Made by a program: the position numbers and the translations under genes
Assembly (NCBI RefSeq): GCF_006517175.1
Contig: NZ_CP041186.1
Location: forward strand, 2,445,001-2,509,000
From: Persicimonas caeni
GTDB lineage: Bacteria > Myxococcota_A > Bradymonadia > Bradymonadales > Bradymonadaceae
Reading direction: 5' to 3'
Length of the DNA: 64,000 nucleotides
Part shown: piece after piece, positions 28,458 through 36,440 of the stretch
How the letters are laid out: every line of letters begins with the position of its first letter
Position numbering within the stretch: the stretch's first letter is position 1
Notes under the pieces: generated by a model
What the model was told of the DNA's origin: nothing
The model's database searches: none
Seen by the model: only the letters and a program-made list of their open reading frames with translations

Positions 28458-29609
28458 GTGCGTAGCCAAAGAGTCGAGTTCCTGCAGCAATCCGACATTC
28501 GTCGCATGACCCGTGAGTGCAACCTCGCCGGCGGGATCAACCTCGGCCAGGGCATCTGCGATTTGCCCACACCTCCGGAGGTGCTCGACGAGGCCTCGAA
28601 GGCGGTGCTCGCCGACAAGAGCGTCTACAGCAAATACGAAGGCATCGACGAGTTGCGCGAGGCGCTCGCAGACAAGCTGCACACCCACAATAAGCTCGAC
28701 GTCGACCCCGACAGCGATATCGTGGTCACCGTCGGCTCGACCGGCGCCTTCGCGAGCACCATCCAGGGGCTGTTCAACCCCGGCGACGAACTGATGGTCT
28801 TCGAGCCGTACTACGGCTACCACCTCAACACGATGCGCGTGGGCGGGGTGAAGCCCAACTTCGTGACCCTCGAGCCGCCCAATTGGGAGTTCTCGGCCGA
28901 AAAGCTCGAGGCCGCGCTCACGCCCAAGACCCGCGGCATCGTGGTGAACACGCCGACGAACCCGTCGGGCAAGGTGTTTACCCGCGAAGAGATGAACACG
29001 ATCGCCTGGTTCTGCCAGAAGCACGATCTCATCGCGATCACCGACGAGATCTACGAATATATCCTGTACGACGGGCGCGAGCATATCAGCTTGGCGAGTC
29101 TGCCGGGGATGTACGAGCGCACGGTCACGATCTCGGGTTTCTCGAAGACATTCTCGATCACCGGCTGGCGCATCGGTTATGCGGTCGCCCCGCCCGAGCT
29201 CAGCGAGGCGATCGGCCTGGTCAACGATCTGTTCTACGTATGCGCTGCGACTCCCTTGCAGCACGGCGTGGCCCGCGGCATGGCGCGCCTCGACCCGTCG
29301 TATTACGCCGAGATGGCCGCCGACTACGAGAAGAAGCGCGACATGTTCTGCGCCGCGCTCACCGAGGCCGGCCTCACCCCCTACGTCCCCGCCGGCGCCT
29401 ACTACGTGCTCGCCGACATCTCGCCGCTCGGCTGCGACACCGCGCGCGAGGGGGCGATGAAGATCCTCGAAGAGGCCGGCGTGGCCAGCGTGCCCGGAAG
29501 TGCGTTCTACCAGTCGGAGGCCGGTGAGTCGCTCACCCGGTTCTGCTACGCGAAGGATTGGGACACGTTGGAGGCTGCGGCGGAGCGGTTGAGTCGTCTG
29601 GGGGGCTGA
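28458..29609 (+). CDS. PLP-dependent class I/II aminotransferase (probable aromatic/aspartate type)
   Basis: The 383-residue fold-type I aminotransferase has NLGQGICDLPTPP near the N-terminus, VGSTGAFASTIQGL, VVNTPTNPSGKVF, DEIYEYILYDG, the PLP-binding Lys in SGFSKTFSITGWRIGY, and a late Arg in SLTRFCYAKDW that binds the substrate carboxylate. Directly after pheA, its likely job is the final transamination of phenylpyruvate or 4-hydroxyphenylpyruvate, though aspartate or kynurenine use is equally compatible with the fold. GTG at 28458 is preceded by GAGG. Its stop overlaps the start of the GHKL ATPase gene by one base (TGATG). Confidence 0.88.
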   Translation: MRSQRVEFLQQSDIRRMTRECNLAGGINLGQGICDLPTPPEVLDEASKAVLADKSVYSKYEGIDELREALADKLHTHNKLDVDPDSDIVVTVGSTGAFASTIQGLFNPGDELMVFEPYYGYHLNTMRVGGVKPNFVTLEPPNWEFSAEKLEAALTPKTRGIVVNTPTNPSGKVFTREEMNTIAWFCQKHDLIAITDEIYEYILYDGREHISLASLPGMYERTVTISGFSKTFSITGWRIGYAVAPPELSEAIGLVNDLFYVCAATPLQHGVARGMARLDPSYYAEMAADYEKKRDMFCAALTEAGLTPYVPAGAYYVLADISPLGCDTAREGAMKILEEAGVASVPGSAFYQSEAGESLTRFCYAKDWDTLEAAAERLSRLGG

Positions 29610-31288
29610 TGACCGAGAAACTCCAAAAGCAGACGATCCTCGACGACTTGGTCAACCAGTTCGCCGACCCGCTGTCGTTTTTCCGCGAGCTCATCCAAAA
29701 CGCCATCGACGCCGGCTCCGGCGAAGTCAACGTCCACTTCGGCTTCGACCCCCACAGCAAGCCCGATGCAACCCTTCCCCCGGGGGAAGGGGCCTCGCGC
29801 GCCTTACAGCGCGAGGCGGATGGGGGGCGCCAACAAGCTGGGAGCCTCAAAGGCACGATGACCATCCACGTCGACGACTTCGGCGAAGGGATGAACCGCG
29901 AGATCATCGAGACCAAGCTCACCCGCCTGTTCAGCTCGGCCAAAGACGACGACTACACCAAGATCGGCAAATTCGGCATCGGGTTCGTCTCGGTCTTCGC
30001 CATCGAGCCCGAGGCCGTCTGCGTCGACACCGGACGCACCGGCGAGAGTTGGCGGGTGCTCTTTTCGGCCGACAAGACCTATGAGCTCTACAAGCTCGAC
30101 CATCCCATCGAGGGCACCCAGATTCGGCTCTTCAAAGAGGTCGGCCGCGAGGAGTTCGACGACTTCGTGGCCCGCGCCCGCGACGTCATCATGCACTGGT
30201 GCAAGCACGTCCCCATCCCCATCTACTTCGAGGACGAAGAGCTCGCCGCCCCCTTCGACATCGACTCGCCGTGTAAGCTGGAGCACCGCGAAGAGGGAAC
30301 GCGCCTGGTCATGGGCTTCGTCGACAGCTTCGAGGCCCCGTTCGGCTACTACAATCGTGGGCTCACCCTCAAAGAGGGCGACGAGAGCCCGTGGCCGCAT
30401 ATCGCCTTCAAGCTCGACTCGCGCTACCTGGAGCACACGCTGACCCGCGACCAGATCTTGGAGGACAAAAACTTCCACAAGGCGTGGAAGCTCCTCGAAG
30501 AGATCGCCACCGAAAGGCTCCCCGAAAAGCTCGTCGACCTCATCGAGGCCGAGGCGAAGCATCCAGCGGGACGCGACCTCCACGAAGAGCTCTGCGGCCA
30601 CCTGCTGCGCTGGCTCGAGGTCGACGGCGCGTTGCGCCGCGATTGGTCGAAACGCCCGCTCATCCCGACGGTGCACGGCGAGGCGGTCAGCTTGCGAGAG
30701 TGTGAGCGGCGCGCGAACAAAGGCCAGCTCTTCGCCGAACCGGAGGCTACCGCGCTCACTGCGCGCCTCGCCGACGACTACCTGGTCATCCGCGCCGCGG
30801 ACGACTCACCGATTCAAAGGCTGATCGATCGCACGGTGGGCCACAGGCCGCCGGTCGCCTCGCGCCAATTCGCCTTCGCGGCGCAAGCAGCCGGCGCGCC
30901 CGCGGCAGGCATCGGTGAGCTTGGCGAGCAGCTCGCGCTGTTAGTGCGCGAGATGGGCGGCGCCCTCGACTGGGTGGGCTTGCTCGAGTTCGACGACGGC
31001 GTCGCCGGCAACGATCGCATGGCACTCGCGCTCGAAGATCGCCACGAGCCGGTGCCGATCGACGACGTGCCCGCATGCGGCGAAGCGAGCCTGTGCGAGG
31101 CGCACCACCTGGTGCTCAACCTGAGCGACGAGCGCGTCGACAAATTGGTGCGCCTATCGAAGAAAGAGCCCGAATGGGCCGCCTATACCCTGCTCAAGCT
31201 CCTCCTGCTCGACGACGAGCTCCGCCCCGAGCTCGACAGCCTGCTCGCCGCGCGCGCCGTCGAGCGGCGCAAGCGCCGCCTCGATTAG
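29609..31288 (+). CDS. GHKL (HSP90-type) ATPase carrying an in-frame palindromic insertion
   Basis: The 559-residue protein has a Bergerat ATP-binding fold: N-box FFRELIQNAIDAG (about 24-36), DDFGEGM (about 88-95) and GKFGIGFVSVF. A middle domain follows, like that of HSP90/HtpG (about 170-330), then an unrecognised C-terminal part. All key ATP-binding motifs are present. The strand hairpin between VNVHFGFDPHS and GTMTIHVDDFGEG is interrupted by about 25 residues (PDATLPPGEGASRALQREAD and on) encoded by a family A repeat at 29769-29832; the frame is kept. The start overlaps the aminotransferase stop, indicating coupling. The degenerate relative at 33544 may have been its original downstream neighbour before the IS arrived. 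Confidence 0.85.
   Translation: MTEKLQKQTILDDLVNQFADPLSFFRELIQNAIDAGSGEVNVHFGFDPHSKPDATLPPGEGASRALQREADGGRQQAGSLKGTMTIHVDDFGEGMNREIIETKLTRLFSSAKDDDYTKIGKFGIGFVSVFAIEPEAVCVDTGRTGESWRVLFSADKTYELYKLDHPIEGTQIRLFKEVGREEFDDFVARARDVIMHWCKHVPIPIYFEDEELAAPFDIDSPCKLEHREEGTRLVMGFVDSFEAPFGYYNRGLTLKEGDESPWPHIAFKLDSRYLEHTLTRDQILEDKNFHKAWKLLEEIATERLPEKLVDLIEAEAKHPAGRDLHEELCGHLLRWLEVDGALRRDWSKRPLIPTVHGEAVSLRECERRANKGQLFAEPEATALTARLADDYLVIRAADDSPIQRLIDRTVGHRPPVASRQFAFAAQAAGAPAAGIGELGEQLALLVREMGGALDWVGLLEFDDGVAGNDRMALALEDRHEPVPIDDVPACGEASLCEAHHLVLNLSDERVDKLVRLSKKEPEWAAYTLLKLLLLDDELRPELDSLLAARAVERRKRRLD
29769..29832. repeat. Family A element inside the GHKL ATPase coding sequence
   Basis: The perfect palindrome CCTTCCCCCGGGGGAAGG (29773-29790) is followed by a 9-base stem GCCTCGCGC/GCGCGAGGC (29792-29817) and GGATGGGGGGCGCC. 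This is half of the family A unit seen between genes elsewhere. It is translated in frame and adds about 25 residues to a loop of the ATPase domain. Confidence 0.9.
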
Positions 31289-31310
31289 CGACGCCCTACC
31301 AACTCGCAAG

Positions 31311-31671
31311 GGCATCCCTTCCCCTCGGGGAAGGTGCCGAGCGCGAAGTACAGCGCGAGGCGGATGGGGGGCCTCAGACTGCTAGGCCTACGCCAAGAGC
31401 TAAGGCATCCCTTCCCCTCGGGGAAGGTGCCGAGCGCGAAGTACAGCGCGAGGCGGATGGGGGGCCTCAGACTGCTAGGCCTACGCCAAGAGCTAAGGCA
31501 TCCCTTCCCCTCGGGGAAGGTGCCGAGCGCGAAGTACAGCGCGAGGCGGATGGGGGGCCTCAGACTGCTAGGCCTACGCCAAGAGCTAAGGCATCCCTTC
31601 CCCTCGGGGAAGGTGCCGAGCGCGAAGTACAGCGCGAGGCGGATGGGGGGCCTCAGACTGCTAGGCCTTGC
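31311..31671. repeat. Tandem array of four 93-base family A half-units
   Basis: Copies begin at 31311, 31404, 31497 and 31590, with an exact 93-base period and the last copy truncated. Each contains CCCTTCCCCTCGGGGAAGG, GCGCGAAGTACAGCGCGAGG, CGGATGGGGGGCC and a spacer ending CCTACGCCAAGAGCTAA. Copies are nearly identical, pointing to recent amplification. The period is a multiple of three, so frames stay open through it, but no protein is claimed. It lies directly after the GHKL ATPase stop. Confidence 0.95.
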
Positions 31672-31707
31672 AAGATCGCAACGTCACACAAAGCTACGCG
31701 TAGCTTC

Positions 31708-31777
31708 TTGTGGCCCCCCATCCGTCCGGCGCTAAACTGCGCGCCAGACACCTTCCCCCGGGGGAAGGGATGCCCCC
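31708..31777. repeat. Family A half-unit left of the IS element
   Basis: TGGCCCCCCATCCGTCCGG, then CGCTAAACTGCGCGCCAGAC and ACCTTCCCCCGGGGGAAGGG, run up to the IS left end. The unit is preceded by the palindrome GCTACGCGTAGC. The same leader and half-unit occur immediately right of the IS in the same orientation. Confidence 0.85.
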
Positions 31778-31849
31778 CAGGTGTCAGGATAGTTGTCGCC
31801 TCTTCGATTGTTAGTTTCATGGAACGAAGGGGCAACAAGGAGATCCGAG

Positions 31850-32380
31850 ATGAGTCCATATCCTAAAGAGCTAAAAGAGCGTCTTGTTCGACGGATGCTC
31901 GACGAAAAGATCAGCCCGGAGAGCCTGGCCGAGCTGAGCGGCGTGGGCAAGACGACGCTTTGGCGGTGGAGAAAGGCGGCGCTCGATGGTGCCTTGCGTG
32001 CTGAGGCAAAGCCAGAGTCGGCACCCGAGAGACGCTCTTCGGCCGAAAAGCTGCGTCTTGTGATGGCCGCCGAGGCGCTCGAGGGCAAGGAGTTTGGCGC
32101 TTTCCTGCGCGAGGAAGGAGTGCATACAAGCGACCTTCGACGCTGGAGAGCGCAGATGTACGAGGGGCTTGATGGACGCACCAGGGCCAAGAAGGAGGCC
32201 ACCCAGAAGCTGCGCCAGGCCCAACGGGACAAGCGCGAACTCGAAAGCGAGCTTCGCCGAAAGGAGGCCGCGCTGGCCGAGACGGCCGCCTTGTTGGTGC
32301 TCTCAAAAAAGGCGCGCCGGTTGTGGGGGGACGAGGACGCTCCCATGATCGGCAAGAGCGACAAGTCATCCTCGACATGA
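31850..32380 (+). CDS. IS3-family transposase OrfA (helix-turn-helix)
   Basis: The 176-residue protein has an N-terminal HTH of the transposase-8 type (ELKERLVRRMLDEKISPESL, then AELSGVGKTTLWRWRKAA). A second HTH-like unit and a coiled coil rich in Lys/Glu (AQRDKRELESELRRKEAAL) follow, acting as the usual leucine-zipper-like dimerisation part. It binds the IS ends. AAGGAGAT five bases before ATG 31850 supports the start. At 32305-32311 the zero-frame codons read A AAA AAG, a canonical -1 slippery site, giving an OrfAB fusion when slippage occurs and OrfA alone otherwise. Confidence 0.9.
   Translation: MSPYPKELKERLVRRMLDEKISPESLAELSGVGKTTLWRWRKAALDGALRAEAKPESAPERRSSAEKLRLVMAAEALEGKEFGAFLREEGVHTSDLRRWRAQMYEGLDGRTRAKKEATQKLRQAQRDKRELESELRRKEAALAETAALLVLSKKARRLWGDEDAPMIGKSDKSSST
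32305..32311 (+). promoter_or_regulatory. Programmed -1 frameshift heptamer (A AAA AAG)
   Basis: The heptamer is in register with orfA (codons TCA AAA AAG) and lies in the orfA/orfB overlap. Slippage places ribosomes in the orfB frame 12 bases before 32323. A G-rich tract follows (GTTGTGGGGGGACG) and may help stall ribosomes. This is the standard mechanism for making IS3-family transposase. Confidence 0.8.
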
Positions 32381-33372
32381 TCGCAGAGGCGGTCTCCCAC
32401 GGCGCGCGTCAGGCCCAGGCCTGTCGGACCCTGGGCATCAGCGAGCGCACCATACAGCGGTGGCGAAAAGACCCGCAGGCCGAGGACGCTCGCCAGGGAC
32501 CCCACAGTCGGTGTGCGCACGCGCTCACCGACGAGGAGCGAGCACAGGTGGTCGCCATCGCCACAGGTCGTGAATTCTGTGATGTGAGCCCCCGGCAGAT
32601 CGTATGCAGCCTGGCCGACCGGGGCGAGTATGTCGCCAGCGAGTCGACATTTTACCGCGTGTTGCGCGAAGAGAAGATGATGACCCACCGCCAGCCAAGC
32701 CGGCCGCCGAAGCCCAGGCCGAAGCCCGAATTAGTGGCCGCCAGCCCCGGCCAGGTCTGGGTGTGGGATATCACATACTTGCCCACCCAGGTACGCGGCC
32801 GGTTTGTCTACCTTTACTGGATCATGGACTTGTTCAGCCGCAAGATCGTCGGCTTTAGCGTCGAAGACCAAGAATCGATGGAGCTGTCGAGCCGCCTCAT
32901 TGAAAAGACGATCCTCGCCGAACAGGTCGAGGCGAGCGGACTTTGCATCCACGCCGACAACGGGGCTGCGATGAAGGGCTCGACGCTTCTGGCGACGCTG
33001 GAGCGCCTGGAGGTGGCCGCTTCGTTTAGCCGCCCGGGCGTCTCCAACGACAACCCTCACTGCGAATCGAGCTTTCGCACGCTCAAATACCGGCCTGGCT
33101 ACCCCAAAAAGCCGCTCGACGGCGTGCATGAATGGTCTGAGTGGGTCGAGGCGTTTGTCCGCTGGTACAACACCGAGCACTATCACAGCGGGATCGGCTG
33201 GGTGACCCCCGAGCAGCGCCACGCGGGCGAAGACGTCGAGCTGCTACAAAGACGCCAAAAGCTCTATGAACAGGCGCGCCAAAAGAATCCCGCACGCTGG
33301 AGTCGAAGGCCGCGAGGATGGACGCGCCCCGAAGAGGTGCGGCTTGCGCCGCTCAATTTACAAGAGACGTAG
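32323..33372 (+). CDS. IS3-family transposase OrfB (DDE integrase domain)
   Basis: The OrfB frame is 349 residues from 32323 (a GTG; the natural product is probably the OrfAB frameshift fusion). An HTH_21-like region precedes the rve integrase core. Catalytic residues are visible as Asp in VWDITYLP, Asp in CIHADNGAAMKG and Glu in NPHCESSFRTLKY, matching the DDE triad with about 35 residues between the last two. YNTEHYHSGIGWVTPEQRH is the usual C-terminal signature. It catalyses copy-paste transposition of the element. No disabling mutation is seen. Confidence 0.93.
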   Translation: MGGRGRSHDRQERQVILDMIAEAVSHGARQAQACRTLGISERTIQRWRKDPQAEDARQGPHSRCAHALTDEERAQVVAIATGREFCDVSPRQIVCSLADRGEYVASESTFYRVLREEKMMTHRQPSRPPKPRPKPELVAASPGQVWVWDITYLPTQVRGRFVYLYWIMDLFSRKIVGFSVEDQESMELSSRLIEKTILAEQVEASGLCIHADNGAAMKGSTLLATLERLEVAASFSRPGVSNDNPHCESSFRTLKYRPGYPKKPLDGVHEWSEWVEAFVRWYNTEHYHSGIGWVTPEQRHAGEDVELLQRRQKLYEQARQKNPARWSRRPRGWTRPEEVRLAPLNLQET

Positions 33373-33438
33373 ATAATTCAGACGCGACAACTATCTTGAC
33401 ACATACCGTGCCTTAGCCCGTTGCTACGCGTAGCTTCT

Positions 33439-33508
33439 TGTGGCCCCCCATCCGTCCGGCGCTGTACTTCACGCCGGACACCTTCCCCGAGGGGAAGGGA
33501 TGCCTTAG
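33439..33508. repeat. Family A half-unit right of the IS element
   Basis: GTGGCCCCCCATCCGTCCGG, then CGCTGTACTTCACGCCGGAC and ACCTTCCCCGAGGGGAAGGG. It is preceded by GCTACGCGTAGCTTCTTG, identical to the sequence left of the IS. It ends about 35 bases before the next gene and so forms most of that gene's immediate upstream region. Confidence 0.85.
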
Positions 33509-33543
33509 CATGGGGGCAAGGCTTGGGTAATTGGGGCAAACGT

Positions 33544-36309
33544 ATGGCAGATCGATCACATCTCGACGACTTGCGCAGCGAGGGCAGCCTGGCGGCGCGG
33601 GGTGAGTTTGGGCTCGACCGCGCTAAGGCGCGCGAGAAGATGCAGAAGTTCCAGCTTCGCGACCCGCATCATTACGTGCTGCAGTTCGTGCAGGCGGCGC
33701 ACCTCCTGGGCACGTCGGTGATTCGGGTCACCATCGACGCCGACGAGATGGAGATGCACCTGAACCAGGCGCCGCTCGACCGCCAGGACCTCGAGCGGCT
33801 CTACGACGCCCCATTTTCGAGCCGCGTCGACCCGAAGACGCGTGCGCTTCGGCACCTGGCGATTGGGCTGACCGCAGCGCAGGCGATGGAGCCGGCGGTG
33901 GTGCAGCTCGATATTTTGCGCGATGCGCAGCGCCTTCGCCTCGAGATCGGACCGAACGGCGAGGAGTTTATCGAGGAGGCGTACGAGCCGGGCGAGCACG
34001 AGGGCGAGGTGCGCATCTACCTGCGCGAGAAATTTCGCGCCTCGCACCTGGTCGACTTTTTCCGCAATCTGGCCGGTGACCTCGCCGAGAAGGCTGCGCT
34101 TCGCCAGTACTGCGCCCATTCGTCGCGGCATATCTACCTGGACGGCGAGCGCATCAGCTTCGGGCCGATGTTGCCGGCAGCGGTCGTCGGTCGCGTCGAC
34201 TTCGAGACGGAGCACGAGCGTGGATTGATCGGGATGTTGCCCGACGACGAGGAGACGCGCGTCACGATTCTGCAAAACGGGGTCGAGGTCGTCGAGCACC
34301 GCATGAAGCCCGACCTGGTGGCCTATCGCGCGGTCATCGAGTCGGACCGGCTGACCAAGAACCTGTCGCAGAGCGCGTTTGTCGAAGACACCGATTGGAA
34401 GCGCTTTGTCGAGATGGTCCTGCCGGCGGCGCTGTACGCTTCGCTCTACGAGTACGTCTCGTCGCTCGACGAGCGCGATTGGGACAAGCAGCGACAGTGG
34501 CTGCAGACGCTGTGCGATGCGGTCAACCGTAAGGCGCACAACGTGAGCGACAAGCATATCGCGCTTCGCAACCGGCTGTACGGGCTCGGCTCACTGCTCG
34601 ACGCCCTGCCCCGGCTGGCCGAGTTGCTGCGCTCGCTCCCGCTGTGGCCCGTCTACGACCAACGCTCGGCCGACGCGCCGCGCAAGTACGTCTCGCTCAA
34701 CGAATACCTCCACGACAACAAAGCTCCGGAGGAGTTCGTGCCCTACACGAGCGTGTACTACCCCGACAAAAGCCTCGAGGTGACCGGGCCGGCGCTCTTC
34801 TTCGACGGCCAACCGCCCGCCCTCTTTCCGCTGTTGTTCGGCGCGCGCTTTATCGACCTGAGCGAGGAGTACGAGGCGGCGTTTACGCGGCAGCGCAACA
34901 AGACGCTTTGGCGAGAGCTCCCCTGGCCCGACGCGCCCGCCAAAAGGAACTACCCGCACCAGCGCCACTTCGAGGGCGACCGGATGAGGGCGACCCTGGC
35001 GCTCAGCAACGAGCTGCAGTCGAGCTCCAAAATCTGGCTCGTCAAAGAGGGCCACCTGCTTCGTCAGTTCGACCAGAGCGAGCTGCTCGAGCCCTTCTTC
35101 GATTACGCGGTGTTGCCGCGCCGGATGGTGATCTCGTTTTCCGGCGACATCCCGGTCAACCGCGCGTTCGACAACGTGCAGCCCGACGACGAGTTCGTCG
35201 AGCTCGTCTTCCGGCTCGTCGAGGCACTCCCCGAGTTTCTCGAGCCGCACGCGCAGCGCTTCGCGATGGATGAATTGCAGGGCTTTGTCTCTCATCTGCT
35301 CGGCGGCAAGCTGCACGAGTACTTGTTCAACGCCTTCCAAATCAACGCCGTCGAGTGGTTGCCGTGGCTCAGAAAGCTCGCCTTCGAGCGACCCGACAGC
35401 GTGTGGGCGCTGCTGTCGCCATCGCCCGACAAAGACTGGAACGCCGTGCTGCGACCCGAAGAGGTCGAAGCGCAACTGGCGTCGTTGGGCGACTATTCGC
35501 AGGCCCCGATGTTCGAGGGGTTGTGGGGCGATGCGATCACGCTCGCGGAACTCGCTCAGAATTACCGACGCCACGGAGAGATCTGGTTTTGCCGCGCGTC
35601 GGGCGATCTCGACAAAGTCTTCGAAATGGCCAACGAGGCAAATATCGATCGCTCGATCGTCATCGCCGGCAAAGAGGGTGAGTTCATTCTCGAGAGGCTG
35701 TTCGGGCCGGGGCTTGTCTACGCGATCAAGCGCCTCGTCCGGCACAATCTGAGCCCCCGGCGTAAAGAGGTGGCCCCGGCTGCGACCGAGAGCGCCAAGG
35801 AGTTGGTGCAGAGTTTGGTCGATAGGCCGGTCGAAGAGACGTCGGTCGAAAAGACGCCGGTCGAAGAGACGCCGGTCGAAGAGACGCCGGTCGAAGAGAC
35901 GCCGGTCGACCAGACCGTCGCCCCACCGATACCGCCGCCCTTGCCCGACGAGACACCCGAGGGCCGGCTCCTCAGGCGTCTACGCACGCAGCTGACCGAG
36001 GTGCGCGGCGACGTACACTATCTTCTGGACGACGCGCTGTTGCACGCGCTCACCTTGGAGCTCGACGACACCGAATTGATCGCACGCACCGGCGCCGACA
36101 GCGTCGAGATCGCCCCCGACCACGTCGTGACGCGCTACGCCATCGAGCAGCGCGGGGATCCGGTGGCGCTGGCTTTTCTGAGCGTGAGCGTCTACACCTC
36201 GATCAACATCCATTACGAAGAGATCACCGATTCGCACGAGGGTGAGTTCCTCATGCGGATGGTCGACCACCTCGAGGCGCATCTGGCCGGTCGCACGCAC
36301 CTGAAATGA
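33544..36309 (+). CDS. Large GHKL-like protein lacking the ATP-binding residues (pseudo-ATPase candidate)
   Basis: The 921-residue protein opens with a region that tracks the Bergerat fold of the upstream ATPase without its key residues. HYVLQFVQAAHLLGTSVIRV sits where an N-box (ELIxNAxDA) should be, HLNQAPLDRQDLERLYD replaces the DxGxG loop, and TRALRHLAIGLTAAQA replaces GxxGxG. A middle part is similar in style to HSP90-like proteins. A low-complexity VEETP repeat (about 763-790) and a separate 115-residue C-terminal domain follow. I do not know its function; loss of ATP binding is inferred. The start at 33544 excludes repeat-encoded residues upstream. The TerB-like gene follows after 131 bases. 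Confidence 0.7.
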   Translation: MADRSHLDDLRSEGSLAARGEFGLDRAKAREKMQKFQLRDPHHYVLQFVQAAHLLGTSVIRVTIDADEMEMHLNQAPLDRQDLERLYDAPFSSRVDPKTRALRHLAIGLTAAQAMEPAVVQLDILRDAQRLRLEIGPNGEEFIEEAYEPGEHEGEVRIYLREKFRASHLVDFFRNLAGDLAEKAALRQYCAHSSRHIYLDGERISFGPMLPAAVVGRVDFETEHERGLIGMLPDDEETRVTILQNGVEVVEHRMKPDLVAYRAVIESDRLTKNLSQSAFVEDTDWKRFVEMVLPAALYASLYEYVSSLDERDWDKQRQWLQTLCDAVNRKAHNVSDKHIALRNRLYGLGSLLDALPRLAELLRSLPLWPVYDQRSADAPRKYVSLNEYLHDNKAPEEFVPYTSVYYPDKSLEVTGPALFFDGQPPALFPLLFGARFIDLSEEYEAAFTRQRNKTLWRELPWPDAPAKRNYPHQRHFEGDRMRATLALSNELQSSSKIWLVKEGHLLRQFDQSELLEPFFDYAVLPRRMVISFSGDIPVNRAFDNVQPDDEFVELVFRLVEALPEFLEPHAQRFAMDELQGFVSHLLGGKLHEYLFNAFQINAVEWLPWLRKLAFERPDSVWALLSPSPDKDWNAVLRPEEVEAQLASLGDYSQAPMFEGLWGDAITLAELAQNYRRHGEIWFCRASGDLDKVFEMANEANIDRSIVIAGKEGEFILERLFGPGLVYAIKRLVRHNLSPRRKEVAPAATESAKELVQSLVDRPVEETSVEKTPVEETPVEETPVEETPVDQTVAPPIPPPLPDETPEGRLLRRLRTQLTEVRGDVHYLLDDALLHALTLELDDTELIARTGADSVEIAPDHVVTRYAIEQRGDPVALAFLSVSVYTSINIHYEEITDSHEGEFLMRMVDHLEAHLAGRTHLK
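35830..35918 (+). repeat. In-frame 15-base tandem repeat encoding VEETP
   Basis: About six units of GTCGAAGAGACGCCG encode VEETS-VEKTP-VEETP-VEETP-VEETP-VDQT. It forms an acidic, Pro-containing linker between the large N-terminal region and the C-terminal domain of the GHKL-like protein. Near-identity of the central copies suggests length variation between strains. Confidence 0.9.
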
Positions 36310-36440
36310 TGCTCGAGCGACGGACCCTTGTCGGAAACGCCTTTCATGTCGTATTTTTTGGATGTTTCCAGTTCTGTGCTCATCTTTTGCCCGCTAACTT
36401 CTGAGTAGTTCTCGCAAGCCGGAGTGACCTAGAGAAATCC

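Larger units (their letters stand above)
31781..33402 (+). mobile_element. IS3-family insertion sequence (about 1.62 kb)
   Basis: The ends are inverted repeats. The left begins GTGTCAGGATAGTTGTCGC; the right, read inward on the minus strand, begins GTGTCAAGATAGTTGTCGC, giving 18 of 19 matches. Between them are orfA and orfB in the -1 frame arrangement typical of IS3 elements, with an A-AAA-AAG slippery heptamer. No target duplication is evident at these ends. The IS lies between two like-oriented family A copies and splits the GHKL ATPase gene from the GHKL-like gene at 33544. Both orfs appear intact. Confidence 0.92.

Noticed and set aside
31311-31671. CRISPR array
   Set aside because: The 93-base units are contiguous repeats including their spacers; no unique spacers and no cas genes are present.
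31334-31735. Repetitive protein encoded by the 93-base array
   Set aside because: The frame stays open only because the period is a multiple of three; it has no start signal and the DNA is clearly a palindromic repeat family.
31778-33405. Target-site duplication of the IS
   Set aside because: The three or four bases outside each end do not match (CAG against ATA).
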